Part shown: positions 17,131 through 24,714 of the stretch, one piece after another
Layout: each line of letters begins with the position of its first letter
Position numbering within the stretch: the first letter of the stretch is position 1
Assembly: GCA_964505385.1 (NCBI GenBank)
Contig: CAZDIA010000022.1
Location: 1 to 47,768, forward strand
DNA length: 47,768 nucleotides
Reading direction: 5' to 3'
Source: SLJN01 sp964505385
GTDB taxonomy: Bacteria > Bacteroidota > Rhodothermia > Balneolales > Natronogracilivirgulaceae
Translations under genes and position numbers: made by a program
Notes under the pieces: generated by a model
Databases searched by the model: none
Told to the model about the DNA's origin: nothing
What the model saw: the letters and a program-made list of their open reading frames with translations, nothing else

Positions 17131-17547
17131 ATAAATCCCTACCTGTGTCTAAAATGAAATGCATAATGATGAAAGAGCAGGCAAGTCCCGTATTAAAACG
17201 AATTTACCTCTATCAATTTCCAACGGGGTATTTTAACCAACATAATGAAACAAAACCCCAACAACCATTTATATCAATCAAACGTTAGCATAATATTTTC
17301 TTTTTAAAATTGCAATAAATCTGCAATGTTTAGATGGGAATGAGTGAGGAGAATTTTTGTCATTGCTAAATATTTTAAGCATCTCAAATAACTCTGCGTG
17401 GAAAATACCCGGTGCGCCGGAGTTATTTACTACGACAGCCAGGTATTCCACTAAAAACATCTCGTTATCTACTCCTATTTCCGGGGTATTTACTTAGTAC
17501 AAGAATATCCTTGCGGAAAAGACCGGTCTTTAAAAAGTGTTATTTAT
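17131..17547. other. Gene-free region between the ACP and baeRF-like genes
   Basis: No supported gene lies in these 417 bases; the one short leftward frame of 60 codons (17278-17460) has no recognisable content. An inverted repeat at 17386-17428 is listed separately. The rest is A+T-rich. Confidence 0.55.
17386..17428 (-). terminator. Possible terminator downstream of the baeRF-like gene
   Basis: AAATAACTC (17386-17394) and GAGTTATTT (17420-17428) are exact reverse complements with a 25-base G+C-richer loop. Read leftward the second arm ends in a short T run. It lies about 120 bases beyond the stop codon of the leftward baeRF-like gene. The long loop makes this tentative; it may instead be a regulatory dyad for the ACP gene. 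Confidence 0.35.
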
Positions 17548-18696
17548 TTAAAACCGAAAAACTGCCGCCAGCTGTCCACCATTGGGTATATCTTTCTTAT
17601 CTATCGAATAAACTGTGCTACCCGATGAAAGCGCCTTGACAGTTAGTGAATCAATAAGGTCTTCAGTTTCAGCTTGTTCGCGATTATTGCCAAGTTCAAC
17701 ATTTCCATGTTCGTCGTACCATCCGTAGATTATATCTTCGGAAGAGATAAACAACGTTTTGATCCTGCCCTGAATAACTTCCGATATCGCTTCTTTGATA
17801 TCATTTGTCGTTTTACCGGTGCCGGAAAGCTCTTTGAATTCAGACAGTTCACGATTCAGCTCGGCTTCAAAATGAGGTTCCACAACTGACCACGCACTCT
17901 TATGTATCTCCTGATTAGAAATACGGTCCGGGCTGCCCGAAACTCCCTCTTCCATTATTACCGGATAAGAGTTAACCTCCTTGTATAATGACCTGAGCTC
18001 ATCCACACCGGCAAGTACAATAGGCAGTTGCTCACCTTTCAGTATATCAGAGATTCCACGGTCTACTTCTCGCAAATAACTTTTGATTTGAACTTTTTCA
18101 TCAAATTCATCCCCATGACCGTGGAATATAGCCTGCCGAAGCGAACCGGCACGTCTGGAGCCGGTATGAAACTGAAACCCACCGGGAAACTCAACTTCTT
18201 TCAGAATTGATGTTAAACTTTCCGGAATTTTATCCTCTATTTCTATCTGGTCTACCGTATGCCGGGTGCCTTTTAGCAAACGAATCTCTTTTTTGGATAA
18301 AGCCAGTACATAAAAATAGCCGTTATTAGTAAACATCGGCAAAAGCGGCTTGATATAGAACCGGTCATTTACGACAACCTGCTCTGCAAAACTTACAGGC
18401 AATCTGTAGAGGTCAAACCTCTCATCCGTTCGGTAAATAGCAAGGCCGTCATTCATATACTTCCAGATTTTACCATGGTCAAGCAAATCCCGCATCGGCT
18501 GCAAGAGTTTGTTGATGCGCTGCTCATCAATATTTTTTTCCTTCAACTCTTGATCAGCCTGCCTGATTAGATTTTTCAATCTGATTCGACCTTGATGCGT
18601 ATCACCACTCCGTTCAGTTGGCATAAATATCGAAAGACTTACATCCCCGCGATTTTCCATCAAATCATTTAATTCAGCTTTTGTTATAATATCCAT
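17548..18696 (-). CDS. baeRF-family (bacterial archaeo-eukaryotic release-factor-like) protein
   Basis: A 382-residue cytoplasmic protein. The N-terminal region (SLSIFMPTERSG, then RIRLKNLIRQAD) and the later parts LPIVLAGVDELRSLYKEV and VKALSSGSTVYSID fit the baeRF families, which resemble domains of eukaryotic release factor eRF1. Their role is not established; ribosome-linked or translation-quality functions have been proposed. AAAGGAG lies about seven bases before the ATG, one of the few clear ribosome-binding sites in this window. It appears monocistronic with long gaps on both sides. Assignment rests on remembered family patterns. Confidence 0.65.
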   Translation of the reverse strand: MDIITKAELNDLMENRGDVSLSIFMPTERSGDTHQGRIRLKNLIRQADQELKEKNIDEQRINKLLQPMRDLLDHGKIWKYMNDGLAIYRTDERFDLYRLPVSFAEQVVVNDRFYIKPLLPMFTNNGYFYVLALSKKEIRLLKGTRHTVDQIEIEDKIPESLTSILKEVEFPGGFQFHTGSRRAGSLRQAIFHGHGDEFDEKVQIKSYLREVDRGISDILKGEQLPIVLAGVDELRSLYKEVNSYPVIMEEGVSGSPDRISNQEIHKSAWSVVEPHFEAELNRELSEFKELSGTGKTTNDIKEAISEVIQGRIKTLFISSEDIIYGWYDEHGNVELGNNREQAETEDLIDSLTVKALSSGSTVYSIDKKDIPNGGQLAAVFRF

Positions 18697-19162
18697 AAAT
18701 AAACTCCTTTTGTTTTTTGGGATGTCTTGGTAAAAAAAGTAACTGGCAATTATTCCTGTGTTGTTGATTAATTCCTTAACTCAACTCCGAGGTTGATTGT
18801 TTTGTAACATATCAAACTAATTATTTCAAGATTCACTTTTAAAGATATATTTCAGTAAGTCCATCTGCTTTATATAATTAAACCAACTATTACATGTCTT
18901 TCATTCCAAATATACGGTTATATGATTTACGTACGGAACGTTTTTCTATGTCAGTTAACTTATACAACCGTCTTTCTGATATATTCGGTAAAAATGAATA
19001 TATTGGGTGATTTATATAGCCCTCAATATGTAATTTGATTACTTATGCTCCTGAATTCAGGGTGATTATATGTTGGCTTATATTGATTAAATTACGCCAT
19101 TTATATGCCTTACAGGGCTATACAATTCAACGAATAAAAACGATATACTGACCAATTGACTG
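18697..19162. other. Long gene-free region before the DUF1538/PII operon
   Basis: These 466 A+T-rich bases separate the leftward baeRF-like gene from the rightward DUF1538 operon and should hold both promoters. ATATATTC at 18979-18986 and GAATATAT at 18996-19003 form an exact 8-base inverted repeat with a 9-base spacer, a possible operator, though the low complexity makes chance likely. No gene is supported. Confidence 0.5.
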
Positions 19163-19870
19163 ATGCAGTCACCTAAAGAAACGGTAAAAGAAGTAGTATA
19201 TGCCATCATCCCGGTTACGGTTGTGATTTTTATATTACAATTTACCATTATCTGGTTGCCTGCCGCAGAGTTTATGCAATTTGTAATCGGGGTAGTGATG
19301 GTCGGCACCGGCCTGGCGCTGTTTCTGATCGGGGTCCATATCGGCTTGCTGCCGGTCGGGGAGTTGATCGGATCATCCCTTCCGGGCACCGGAAATGTGT
19401 GGCTGGTGCTTGGTGCGAGTTTTCTGCTCGGTTTTGTGGTAACCGTTGCCGAGCCGGATGTCCGGGTATTGGCCAACTATATCGAAAGTGTATCTCAGGA
19501 GAGCGAAGTTGTCGAAGAGATCCCACGCTACATATTGATTTATACTGTAGCTCTGGGGCTGGCTGTATTTGTCCTATTTGCCATTGCCCGAATTATATTT
19601 AATATACCGATCAACTACCTGCTTGTAGCAGGATATAGTTTGGTATTCATTCTTTCCGCTTTTGCCCCCACTGATTTCATCCCTATCTCATTTGACGCCG
19701 GGGGCGTTACTACCGGTCCTATGGCAGTGCCATTCATTCTTGCATACGGTGTTGGTGTTGCTGCCGTACTCCGGGGCAAGTCATCCTCGTCTGATGGTTT
19801 CGGACTGGTTGCACTTGCATCTATCGGACCTATTATATCAGTGTTAACTCTTGGAATTATCTACGGTTAA
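19163..19870 (+). CDS. DUF1538 membrane protein, first half
   Basis: A 235-residue membrane protein with about six or seven hydrophobic segments. Family marks are ALFLIGVHIGLLPVGELIG near residues 52-70, AEPDVRVLA at 97-104, and FDAGGVTTGPMAVPFI at 177-192. All three recur in the next gene (GVH.G..P.G.LIG, AEPAIRIL, FDSGGVATGPM), so the two products are paralogous halves. DUF1538 proteins are uncharacterised; many carry two such domains in one chain, so here the transporter-like unit is split into two polypeptides expected to pair. The gene is first in a three-gene operon, 5 bases before the second half. Conserved acidic and Gly-rich motifs in membrane helices suggest ion or small-molecule transport, an inference only. 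Confidence 0.85.
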   Translation: MQSPKETVKEVVYAIIPVTVVIFILQFTIIWLPAAEFMQFVIGVVMVGTGLALFLIGVHIGLLPVGELIGSSLPGTGNVWLVLGASFLLGFVVTVAEPDVRVLANYIESVSQESEVVEEIPRYILIYTVALGLAVFVLFAIARIIFNIPINYLLVAGYSLVFILSAFAPTDFIPISFDAGGVTTGPMAVPFILAYGVGVAAVLRGKSSSSDGFGLVALASIGPIISVLTLGIIYG

Positions 19871-19875
19871 GTTGT

Positions 19876-20628
19876 ATGACAGAAGTACTTGCTGAAATAA
19901 CAATATTTAAAGGATTCGGCGATGTATTACTGGAGGTCGCTTTCGCACTTATCCCTCTGTTGATATTTTTTGCAATCTGCCAGATTTTCTTTCTAAAACT
20001 GCCACGAAACCGGGTTCTGAATATCATAAAAGGGGTAATATTCACCTTCATAGGCCTTGCGTTGTTTCTACAGGGTGTTCATGTAGGTTTTGAACCCGCC
20101 GGCACCCTGATTGGAGAAACACTTGGCGATATGGAACATCGGTGGGTCTTAATACCGGTTGGTTTTATTCTCGGTTTCGTCGCTACGATAGCCGAACCTG
20201 CTATTCGGATTCTGAATCACGAAGTGGAGAAAGTATCCGGTGGTTACATCCCCCAGAAAGTATTGCTTTTTACGCTTTGTATTGGTGTCGGTATATCTAT
20301 TTCACTTGCTATACTAAGAATCATGTATGGCATTCCGTTATACTGGCTGATCCTGCCCGGTTATGCCATCGCCCTGGTTCTGATCTTTTTCTCCACTGCA
20401 ACTTTTACTTCCGTGGCATTCGACTCCGGCGGAGTAGCCACCGGCCCGATGACTGTAACATTCATAATGGCTATCGCAATCGGTGTGGCATCGGTAACGG
20501 AAGGGCGTGATCCCCTTGTGGAAGGATTCGGAATGATTGCCCTTGTCGCACTCACTCCGATACTTTCGGTTTTAGTGCTCGGACAAATATATTCCTGGAA
20601 AGAAAGGAAAGAGGCTGACAATGGTTGA
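19876..20628 (+). CDS. DUF1538 membrane protein, second half
   Basis: A 250-residue paralogue of the preceding gene. It has the same topology and the same three motifs: ALFLQGVHVGFEPAGTLIG around 62-80, IAEPAIRIL at 105-113, and FDSGGVATGPMTVTFI at 182-197. The N-terminus carries about 12 extra residues and the C-terminus ends in a charged tail (WKERKEADNG), probably cytoplasmic. The start codon is 5 bases after the first half and the stop overlaps the PII-like gene by 8 bases, which points to coupled translation and a fixed stoichiometry. A heteromeric membrane complex of the two halves is the simplest reading. The substrate is unknown. Confidence 0.85.
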   Translation: MTEVLAEITIFKGFGDVLLEVAFALIPLLIFFAICQIFFLKLPRNRVLNIIKGVIFTFIGLALFLQGVHVGFEPAGTLIGETLGDMEHRWVLIPVGFILGFVATIAEPAIRILNHEVEKVSGGYIPQKVLLFTLCIGVGISISLAILRIMYGIPLYWLILPGYAIALVLIFFSTATFTSVAFDSGGVATGPMTVTFIMAIAIGVASVTEGRDPLVEGFGMIALVALTPILSVLVLGQIYSWKERKEADNG

Positions 20629-21328
20629 ATATCTTAGGCAGCATCAAAATCTGATACTCAGCATCGTAAAAAAGGGGTGCGGCTCAAAAGTTGTTGAGCT
20701 TACTAAAAAACACGGTGCCGAGGGCGGGACCATTATCATGGGAGAAGGTGTGGGACATGCCGGACACGGGTGGTTTATGGGGCTGCAATACGATAATGAA
20801 AGAGAAATTGTGATGTCACTCATCCCCCAGAATAATGTCAAAGCCGCATTAAGCAGCTTAGTTGATAATCTTGAACTTAACAAACCTTATTCCGGAATAT
20901 CGCTATCCATCGACGTAATTAATGTTGTTGGTGCAGTTCATCTCCTTGAAAGACAGAAATCCAAAACTCAAAAATCGTCTGTAAAACCTGCTATGTCACA
21001 AAAAAAAGAGGTTGATTTTAACTTGATCGTCTCCATCGTACCCAAGGGAAAATGTGATGTAATAGTTGATGCATCACGACAAGCGGGGGCTGAAGGAGGA
21101 ACGGTCATCACCGGCAGAGGCACCGGTATACATGAAAAAGCCAAGCTATTTTCCATCCCAATAGAACCGGAAAAAGATATTGTTCTTACTATGGTCCCGA
21201 TGGAAAAAACCGATAACGTACTGGAATCTATCGTTGAGAAAGCGGAACTGGACAAGCCCGGAACAGGAATTGCTTTTATATTGCCTGTTGAGCAAACAGC
21301 CGGTATTCATCATAATGTGAGTACATAA
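20621..21328 (+). CDS. Tandem PII-like (GlnB-type fold) regulatory protein
   Basis: A 235-residue soluble protein with two PII-like domains. Domain 1 (about 8-110) has the pattern VVELTKKHGAEGGTIIMGEG and ends GISLSIDVINVVG; domain 2 (about 133-230) has VIVDASRQAGAEGGTVITGRGTG and ends GTGIAFILPVEQTAG. AEGGT in both marks the sheet edge that leads into the T-loop, where PII proteins bind nucleotides and touch target transporters. A Lys/Ser/Gln linker joins the domains. Ordinary PII proteins have a single 112-residue domain. Overlap with the membrane gene strongly suggests it gates that complex, as GlnK does for AmtB. The ligand is unknown. Confidence 0.85.
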   Translation: MVEYLRQHQNLILSIVKKGCGSKVVELTKKHGAEGGTIIMGEGVGHAGHGWFMGLQYDNEREIVMSLIPQNNVKAALSSLVDNLELNKPYSGISLSIDVINVVGAVHLLERQKSKTQKSSVKPAMSQKKEVDFNLIVSIVPKGKCDVIVDASRQAGAEGGTVITGRGTGIHEKAKLFSIPIEPEKDIVLTMVPMEKTDNVLESIVEKAELDKPGTGIAFILPVEQTAGIHHNVST

Positions 21329-21705
21329 AAATCATACCACACTCACGCCGGTTTATATTCAAATACGGATTCAACTACCTGTCAGCCTGAGTTTATACCT
21401 CTGCCGTGTAGGATCAGCTCGCCTTTTTAACCATGTAGAATTTTTACTGTTCATCAAACAAACAGACAGTATTTGTGAGAAAACTCTAAGTGCACTAAAT
21501 AGGTATATACGCTTCTTAATGCGTATACATGAATGAGCAACATCCTCATCACCTTGATGTAAATTTTGTGCAGGAGTTGTAATGGTAAAGTGAAACTTTT
21601 GTTTTTGTTTACCGATATATAGAGGACCATCAGCCCCTGTAATTAGCCATCAGGCTGGCATTCAAAAATGCTTTTTCTTTTATCACTTATAAAAATTTAT
21701 TAGCT
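21329..21705. other. Gene-free region between the PII-like and response-regulator genes
   Basis: No gene is supported in these 377 bases. They hold a 16-base match to the flank of the 125-base element (21478-21493), and a hairpin with arms TATATACGC (21504-21512) and GCGTATACA (21521-21529), 8 of 9 pairing, about 180 bases before the response regulator. Confidence 0.5.
21478..21493. repeat. 16-base copy of the 125-base element's right flank
   Basis: AGAAAACTCTAAGTGC here is the exact reverse complement of bases 7258-7273, spanning the right edge of the 125-base element. It suggests that the repeat family extends beyond the palindrome at 7138-7262, or that a fragment was left behind here. Confidence 0.5.
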
Positions 21706-22407
21706 ATGACTGCAGATATAAAAAATGCATCTATACTGTTGGTAGAAAATAATTCAGAACTTTCATATGGTTTAACTAATAATCTTGAGGTGGAAGGTTA
21801 TAACGTATCCAGTGTTGCTGACGGCCGCGAAGGGCTAAACGAAGCTTTAAAAAATGAATTTGATTTGATTATTCTTGATTTAGTGCTTCCAACATATGAC
21901 GGGTATTACATTTTAAGTAGAATCAGAGGAGAGGGTATAGATACGCCGGTAGTTGTTGTATCAGAGAAGGCGGAAGAGCTGGATAAAGTAAGGTGCTTCA
22001 GGCTCGGAGCTGATGACTTTGTGAGCAAACCATTCGGAACGATGGAGTTGCTGGTCAGAATTGAAGCTATACTGCGAAGATCGTTTAATTACAATGGCTC
22101 TTCGGCAAACTCCTGGGAGTTTGATGACATCCAAGTAAACACGTCGAGTCGAAAGGTGATAAAAAGCGGAAAAACTCTTCAGATGACCCCGCTTGAGTTC
22201 GATCTGCTTGTAGCTCTTTTGCAACAAAAGGGCAAAGTTGTACCCCGTCAGGATTTGCTCAGAGAAGTTTGGGGGCATTCTAACTCAATCCATTCCAGAA
22301 CGGTAGATACTCACATTGCAGAGTTGCGGAACAAGATTGAGAATACACCTTCACGACCACAGTATATTAAAACGGTGCCCAAAGTTGGCTACCGAATGGA
22401 AGTTTGA
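21706..22407 (+). CDS. OmpR-family response regulator, orphan
   Basis: A 233-residue two-domain transcription factor: receiver domain (about 9-122) and winged-helix DNA-binding domain (about 135-230, with LTPLEFDLL-like QMTPLEFDLL and the recognition region SRTVDTHIAELRNKI). The phosphoacceptor is D58 in LIILDLVLP, with S86 and K108 as the switch residues. The acidic pair that binds magnesium is E14-N15 rather than two acids, which may weaken or alter phosphorylation. No histidine kinase is adjacent. The gene is flanked by the PII operon and, across a convergent terminator, the NagB fusion; its target is unknown. Confidence 0.92.
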   Translation: MTADIKNASILLVENNSELSYGLTNNLEVEGYNVSSVADGREGLNEALKNEFDLIILDLVLPTYDGYYILSRIRGEGIDTPVVVVSEKAEELDKVRCFRLGADDFVSKPFGTMELLVRIEAILRRSFNYNGSSANSWEFDDIQVNTSSRKVIKSGKTLQMTPLEFDLLVALLQQKGKVVPRQDLLREVWGHSNSIHSRTVDTHIAELRNKIENTPSRPQYIKTVPKVGYRMEV

Positions 22408-22421
22408 CATGCACTATAGGC

Positions 22422-22452
22422 GGAGGCTCTACAAATGAATTGTAAAGCCCCC
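22422..22452. terminator. Hairpin between convergent genes
   Basis: GGAGGCTCTACAA (22422-22434) pairs with TTGTAAAGCCCCC (22440-22452), 11 of 13 positions, with a 5-base loop and a T-rich stretch to the right. It sits between the response regulator and the NagB fusion gene, which converge on it. Confidence 0.6.
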
Positions 22453-22480
22453 TGTTAATTGTTAATTCTCTTCCAGGCAA

Positions 22481-24409
22481 TTATTCTTCGCCCGGCCTCC
22501 ATTCTCTGAAACCTTCAATCGCTTCATACTCAGCAAGGCCGAGCTTATCATAAAGTTCGGCTGTTCCGCGATTGCGGTCTTCTGCCCGTTGCCAGAACTC
22601 CCGCTTATCCGACCCCGGGAACAGCGGGCGGTCTTTTTGGGACTGGTGCTTAAATATAGCTCGGCGCTTTCTTGCCAATTCACCCGGACTGAGTGGCACT
22701 GCCATCTCAATATTTTCAATTTCCCATTCCTGCCAGGCGCCACGATATAACCAAACTCTGCAATCTTTGATCCAGTCATCATTCCGGCACACTTTTACAG
22801 CTTCCGTCACAGCTTTCAGGCAGGTTCGGTGTGTACCATGCGGATCAGAAAGATCACCGGCAGCATAGATTTGATGCGGTTTTACCTTGCGAAGAAGATC
22901 GACCGTGATCTGGATATCCTCATCAGATAGCGGCTTTTTGCGAACCCGGCCGGTTTCATAAAAGGGCATGTTCATAAAATGAATCTGCTCATCTTTCAGG
23001 CCAACGTAACGAGCAGCAGCCTTGGCTTCACCTCGGCGAATCAATCCCTTTATGTTTTTGACTTCATCAGAATCCACCTGTCCCGGTTTTTTATTCTCAA
23101 TAAATTCACGCACTTCCCTGAGCATTTTTTCAGCTTCTGATTCAGCAAGGTCAAATTGCGAACTATAGTCTCTTACAAAATCAGCAAAGCGGAGTGCATC
23201 GTCATCAAATACAGCAATATTGCCGGAAGTCTGATAAGCCACATGTACATCATGCCCTTGATCAACTAATCTTAAAAATGTACCCCCCATAGAGATTATA
23301 TCATCATCAGGGTGAGGACTAAAAAGAATGGCTCGCTTTGGAAATGGTGTAGCTCTTTCCGGTCGATCAGAGTCATCTGCATTCGGCTTGCCTCCGGGCC
23401 ATCCCGTTATGGTATTTTGCAATTGGTTGAACACTTTGATATTGATATCATAAGAAGACCCGTATTCGGTAACCAGTTCCCCCAGACCGTTCTCATTGTA
23501 ATCCTCATCAGTAAGCTTAAGTACCGGCTTGTCAATGCGTGTTGAAAGCCATACAACAGCATTTCGCGTTAAAGCATCATCCCAATCACAAGAGCGTACA
23601 AGCCAGGGTGTTTTGGTCCGCGCAAGCTCAGAAGCTGCTGCTTCATCCAATATGAATTCAGAATTTTCATGCTCCTGTAAAAATGAAGCCGGGACCTGAG
23701 AAGTCACTTCGCCTTCTATTGCTGTTTGAATGATCTGCGCTTTTCCTTCGCCCCATGCAAGCAGAAATATCTTTTTTGATTTCAGAATAGTACTCACACC
23801 CATGGTTATAGCACGGCGTGGCACATTTTCTTCTCCAAAAAAATCACTGGCCGCATCCTGTCTGGTAACCTTATCCAGAGTAATTAAACGGGTGAGTGAG
23901 TCTTTAGTCGACCCGGGCTCATTGAACCCTATATGACCGGTACGGCCGATACCAAGAAGTTGAATATCAATTCCACCTGCCTTTTCAATTTTTTCTTCAT
24001 ATTCACGACAGAATCTATAAACCTCCCCGCGTTTGATAGTACCGTCAGGGATGTGAATATTTTCCTTTTTGATATCAATGTGATCAAATAGATGTTCATT
24101 CATAAACCGCACATAGCTTTGATGAGCTTGCGGGTCCATTGGAAAGTATTCATCGAGATTAAAAGTGATCACATTTTTAAAAGAAAACCCTTCTTCTTTG
24201 TGCATCCTAACCAGCTCATCGTAAACACCCGTTGGGGATGACCCGGTAGAAAGCCCCAAAACCGCATGATCGTTTTGCTTTTCCTTCTCGCGAATCAAAT
24301 TTGCTATTTCGACAGCAATTTTTTTAGAGGCCTCGTCCGAACTTTCAAAAATCCGGGTTGGTATTTTTTCGTACTGCCTGGCCTCAGGATTATGAGCAAT
24401 TGTAGCCAT
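22481..24409 (-). CDS. Glucosamine-6-phosphate deaminase fused to PIG-L/LmbE deacetylase domain
   Basis: A 642-residue fusion. The NagB domain (about 15-265) has LGLSTGSSPTGVY, FNLDEYFP with the proton-relay Asp86, and GRTGHIGFNEPGS. In this last motif the catalytic Asp of E. coli NagB (D141) is replaced by Thr157, while His159 and Glu164 remain. The C-terminal domain (about 355-620) begins FSPHPDDDIISMGG with the zinc-binding HPDD (366-369) and later DPHGTHRT, typical of PIG-L/LmbE N-acetylglucosamine deacetylases. The fusion is known in Bacteroidota; it may deacetylate and deaminate amino sugars in one protein. It follows a symporter gene on the same strand, with a 305-base gap. Confidence 0.9.
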   Translation of the reverse strand: MATIAHNPEARQYEKIPTRIFESSDEASKKIAVEIANLIREKEKQNDHAVLGLSTGSSPTGVYDELVRMHKEEGFSFKNVITFNLDEYFPMDPQAHQSYVRFMNEHLFDHIDIKKENIHIPDGTIKRGEVYRFCREYEEKIEKAGGIDIQLLGIGRTGHIGFNEPGSTKDSLTRLITLDKVTRQDAASDFFGEENVPRRAITMGVSTILKSKKIFLLAWGEGKAQIIQTAIEGEVTSQVPASFLQEHENSEFILDEAAASELARTKTPWLVRSCDWDDALTRNAVVWLSTRIDKPVLKLTDEDYNENGLGELVTEYGSSYDINIKVFNQLQNTITGWPGGKPNADDSDRPERATPFPKRAILFSPHPDDDIISMGGTFLRLVDQGHDVHVAYQTSGNIAVFDDDALRFADFVRDYSSQFDLAESEAEKMLREVREFIENKKPGQVDSDEVKNIKGLIRRGEAKAAARYVGLKDEQIHFMNMPFYETGRVRKKPLSDEDIQITVDLLRKVKPHQIYAAGDLSDPHGTHRTCLKAVTEAVKVCRNDDWIKDCRVWLYRGAWQEWEIENIEMAVPLSPGELARKRRAIFKHQSQKDRPLFPGSDKREFWQRAEDRNRGTAELYDKLGLAEYEAIEGFREWRPGEE

Positions 24410-24714
24410 AAGTGATAATACTAATTGAGAATTCCAGTTTTTGCCTGATTTTAGGTATTTGACCGATTTTATAATGCGGCCGCCTGATTGAGATGGGATA
24501 TCACTGTTGAAATACTAAAATAATGTTACTCCCATCAGCCGTATCAGCTTTACCGGTTTTACCTGTTTATTGATTTAACTGGTGAAATTAATGAATTACC
24601 TGAAAAATTGACAGCAACTCATAAATCATCATTAAATGATAAACGCCGACAGGTCCGGTGGACGCTGTCGGGTTTTTAAGCGCCAAAACTTCCAATCCCA
24701 ATTCGGTGACCGGG
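24410..24714. other. Gene-free region between the NagB fusion and symporter genes
   Basis: No gene is supported in these 305 bases. They hold one copy of the bulged hairpin repeat at 24641-24677, just after the symporter stop codon in the leftward direction. Confidence 0.55.
24641..24677 (+). repeat. Bulged hairpin repeat, copy A (terminator-like)
   Basis: An 11-pair stem CCGACAGGTCC/GGAC(G)CTGTCGG with a 3-base loop GGT and one unpaired G, preceded by AAACG and followed by TTTTT. It follows the symporter gene read leftward. The T-tract is on the plus strand, so for the leftward gene it would be a weak terminator at best; the shared shape with the other copies suggests a repeated element. 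Confidence 0.7.

Noticed and set aside
17278..17460. A 60-codon leftward frame between the ACP and baeRF-like genes
   Set aside because: No ribosome-binding site or family pattern, and it overlaps an inverted repeat; treated as spacer.
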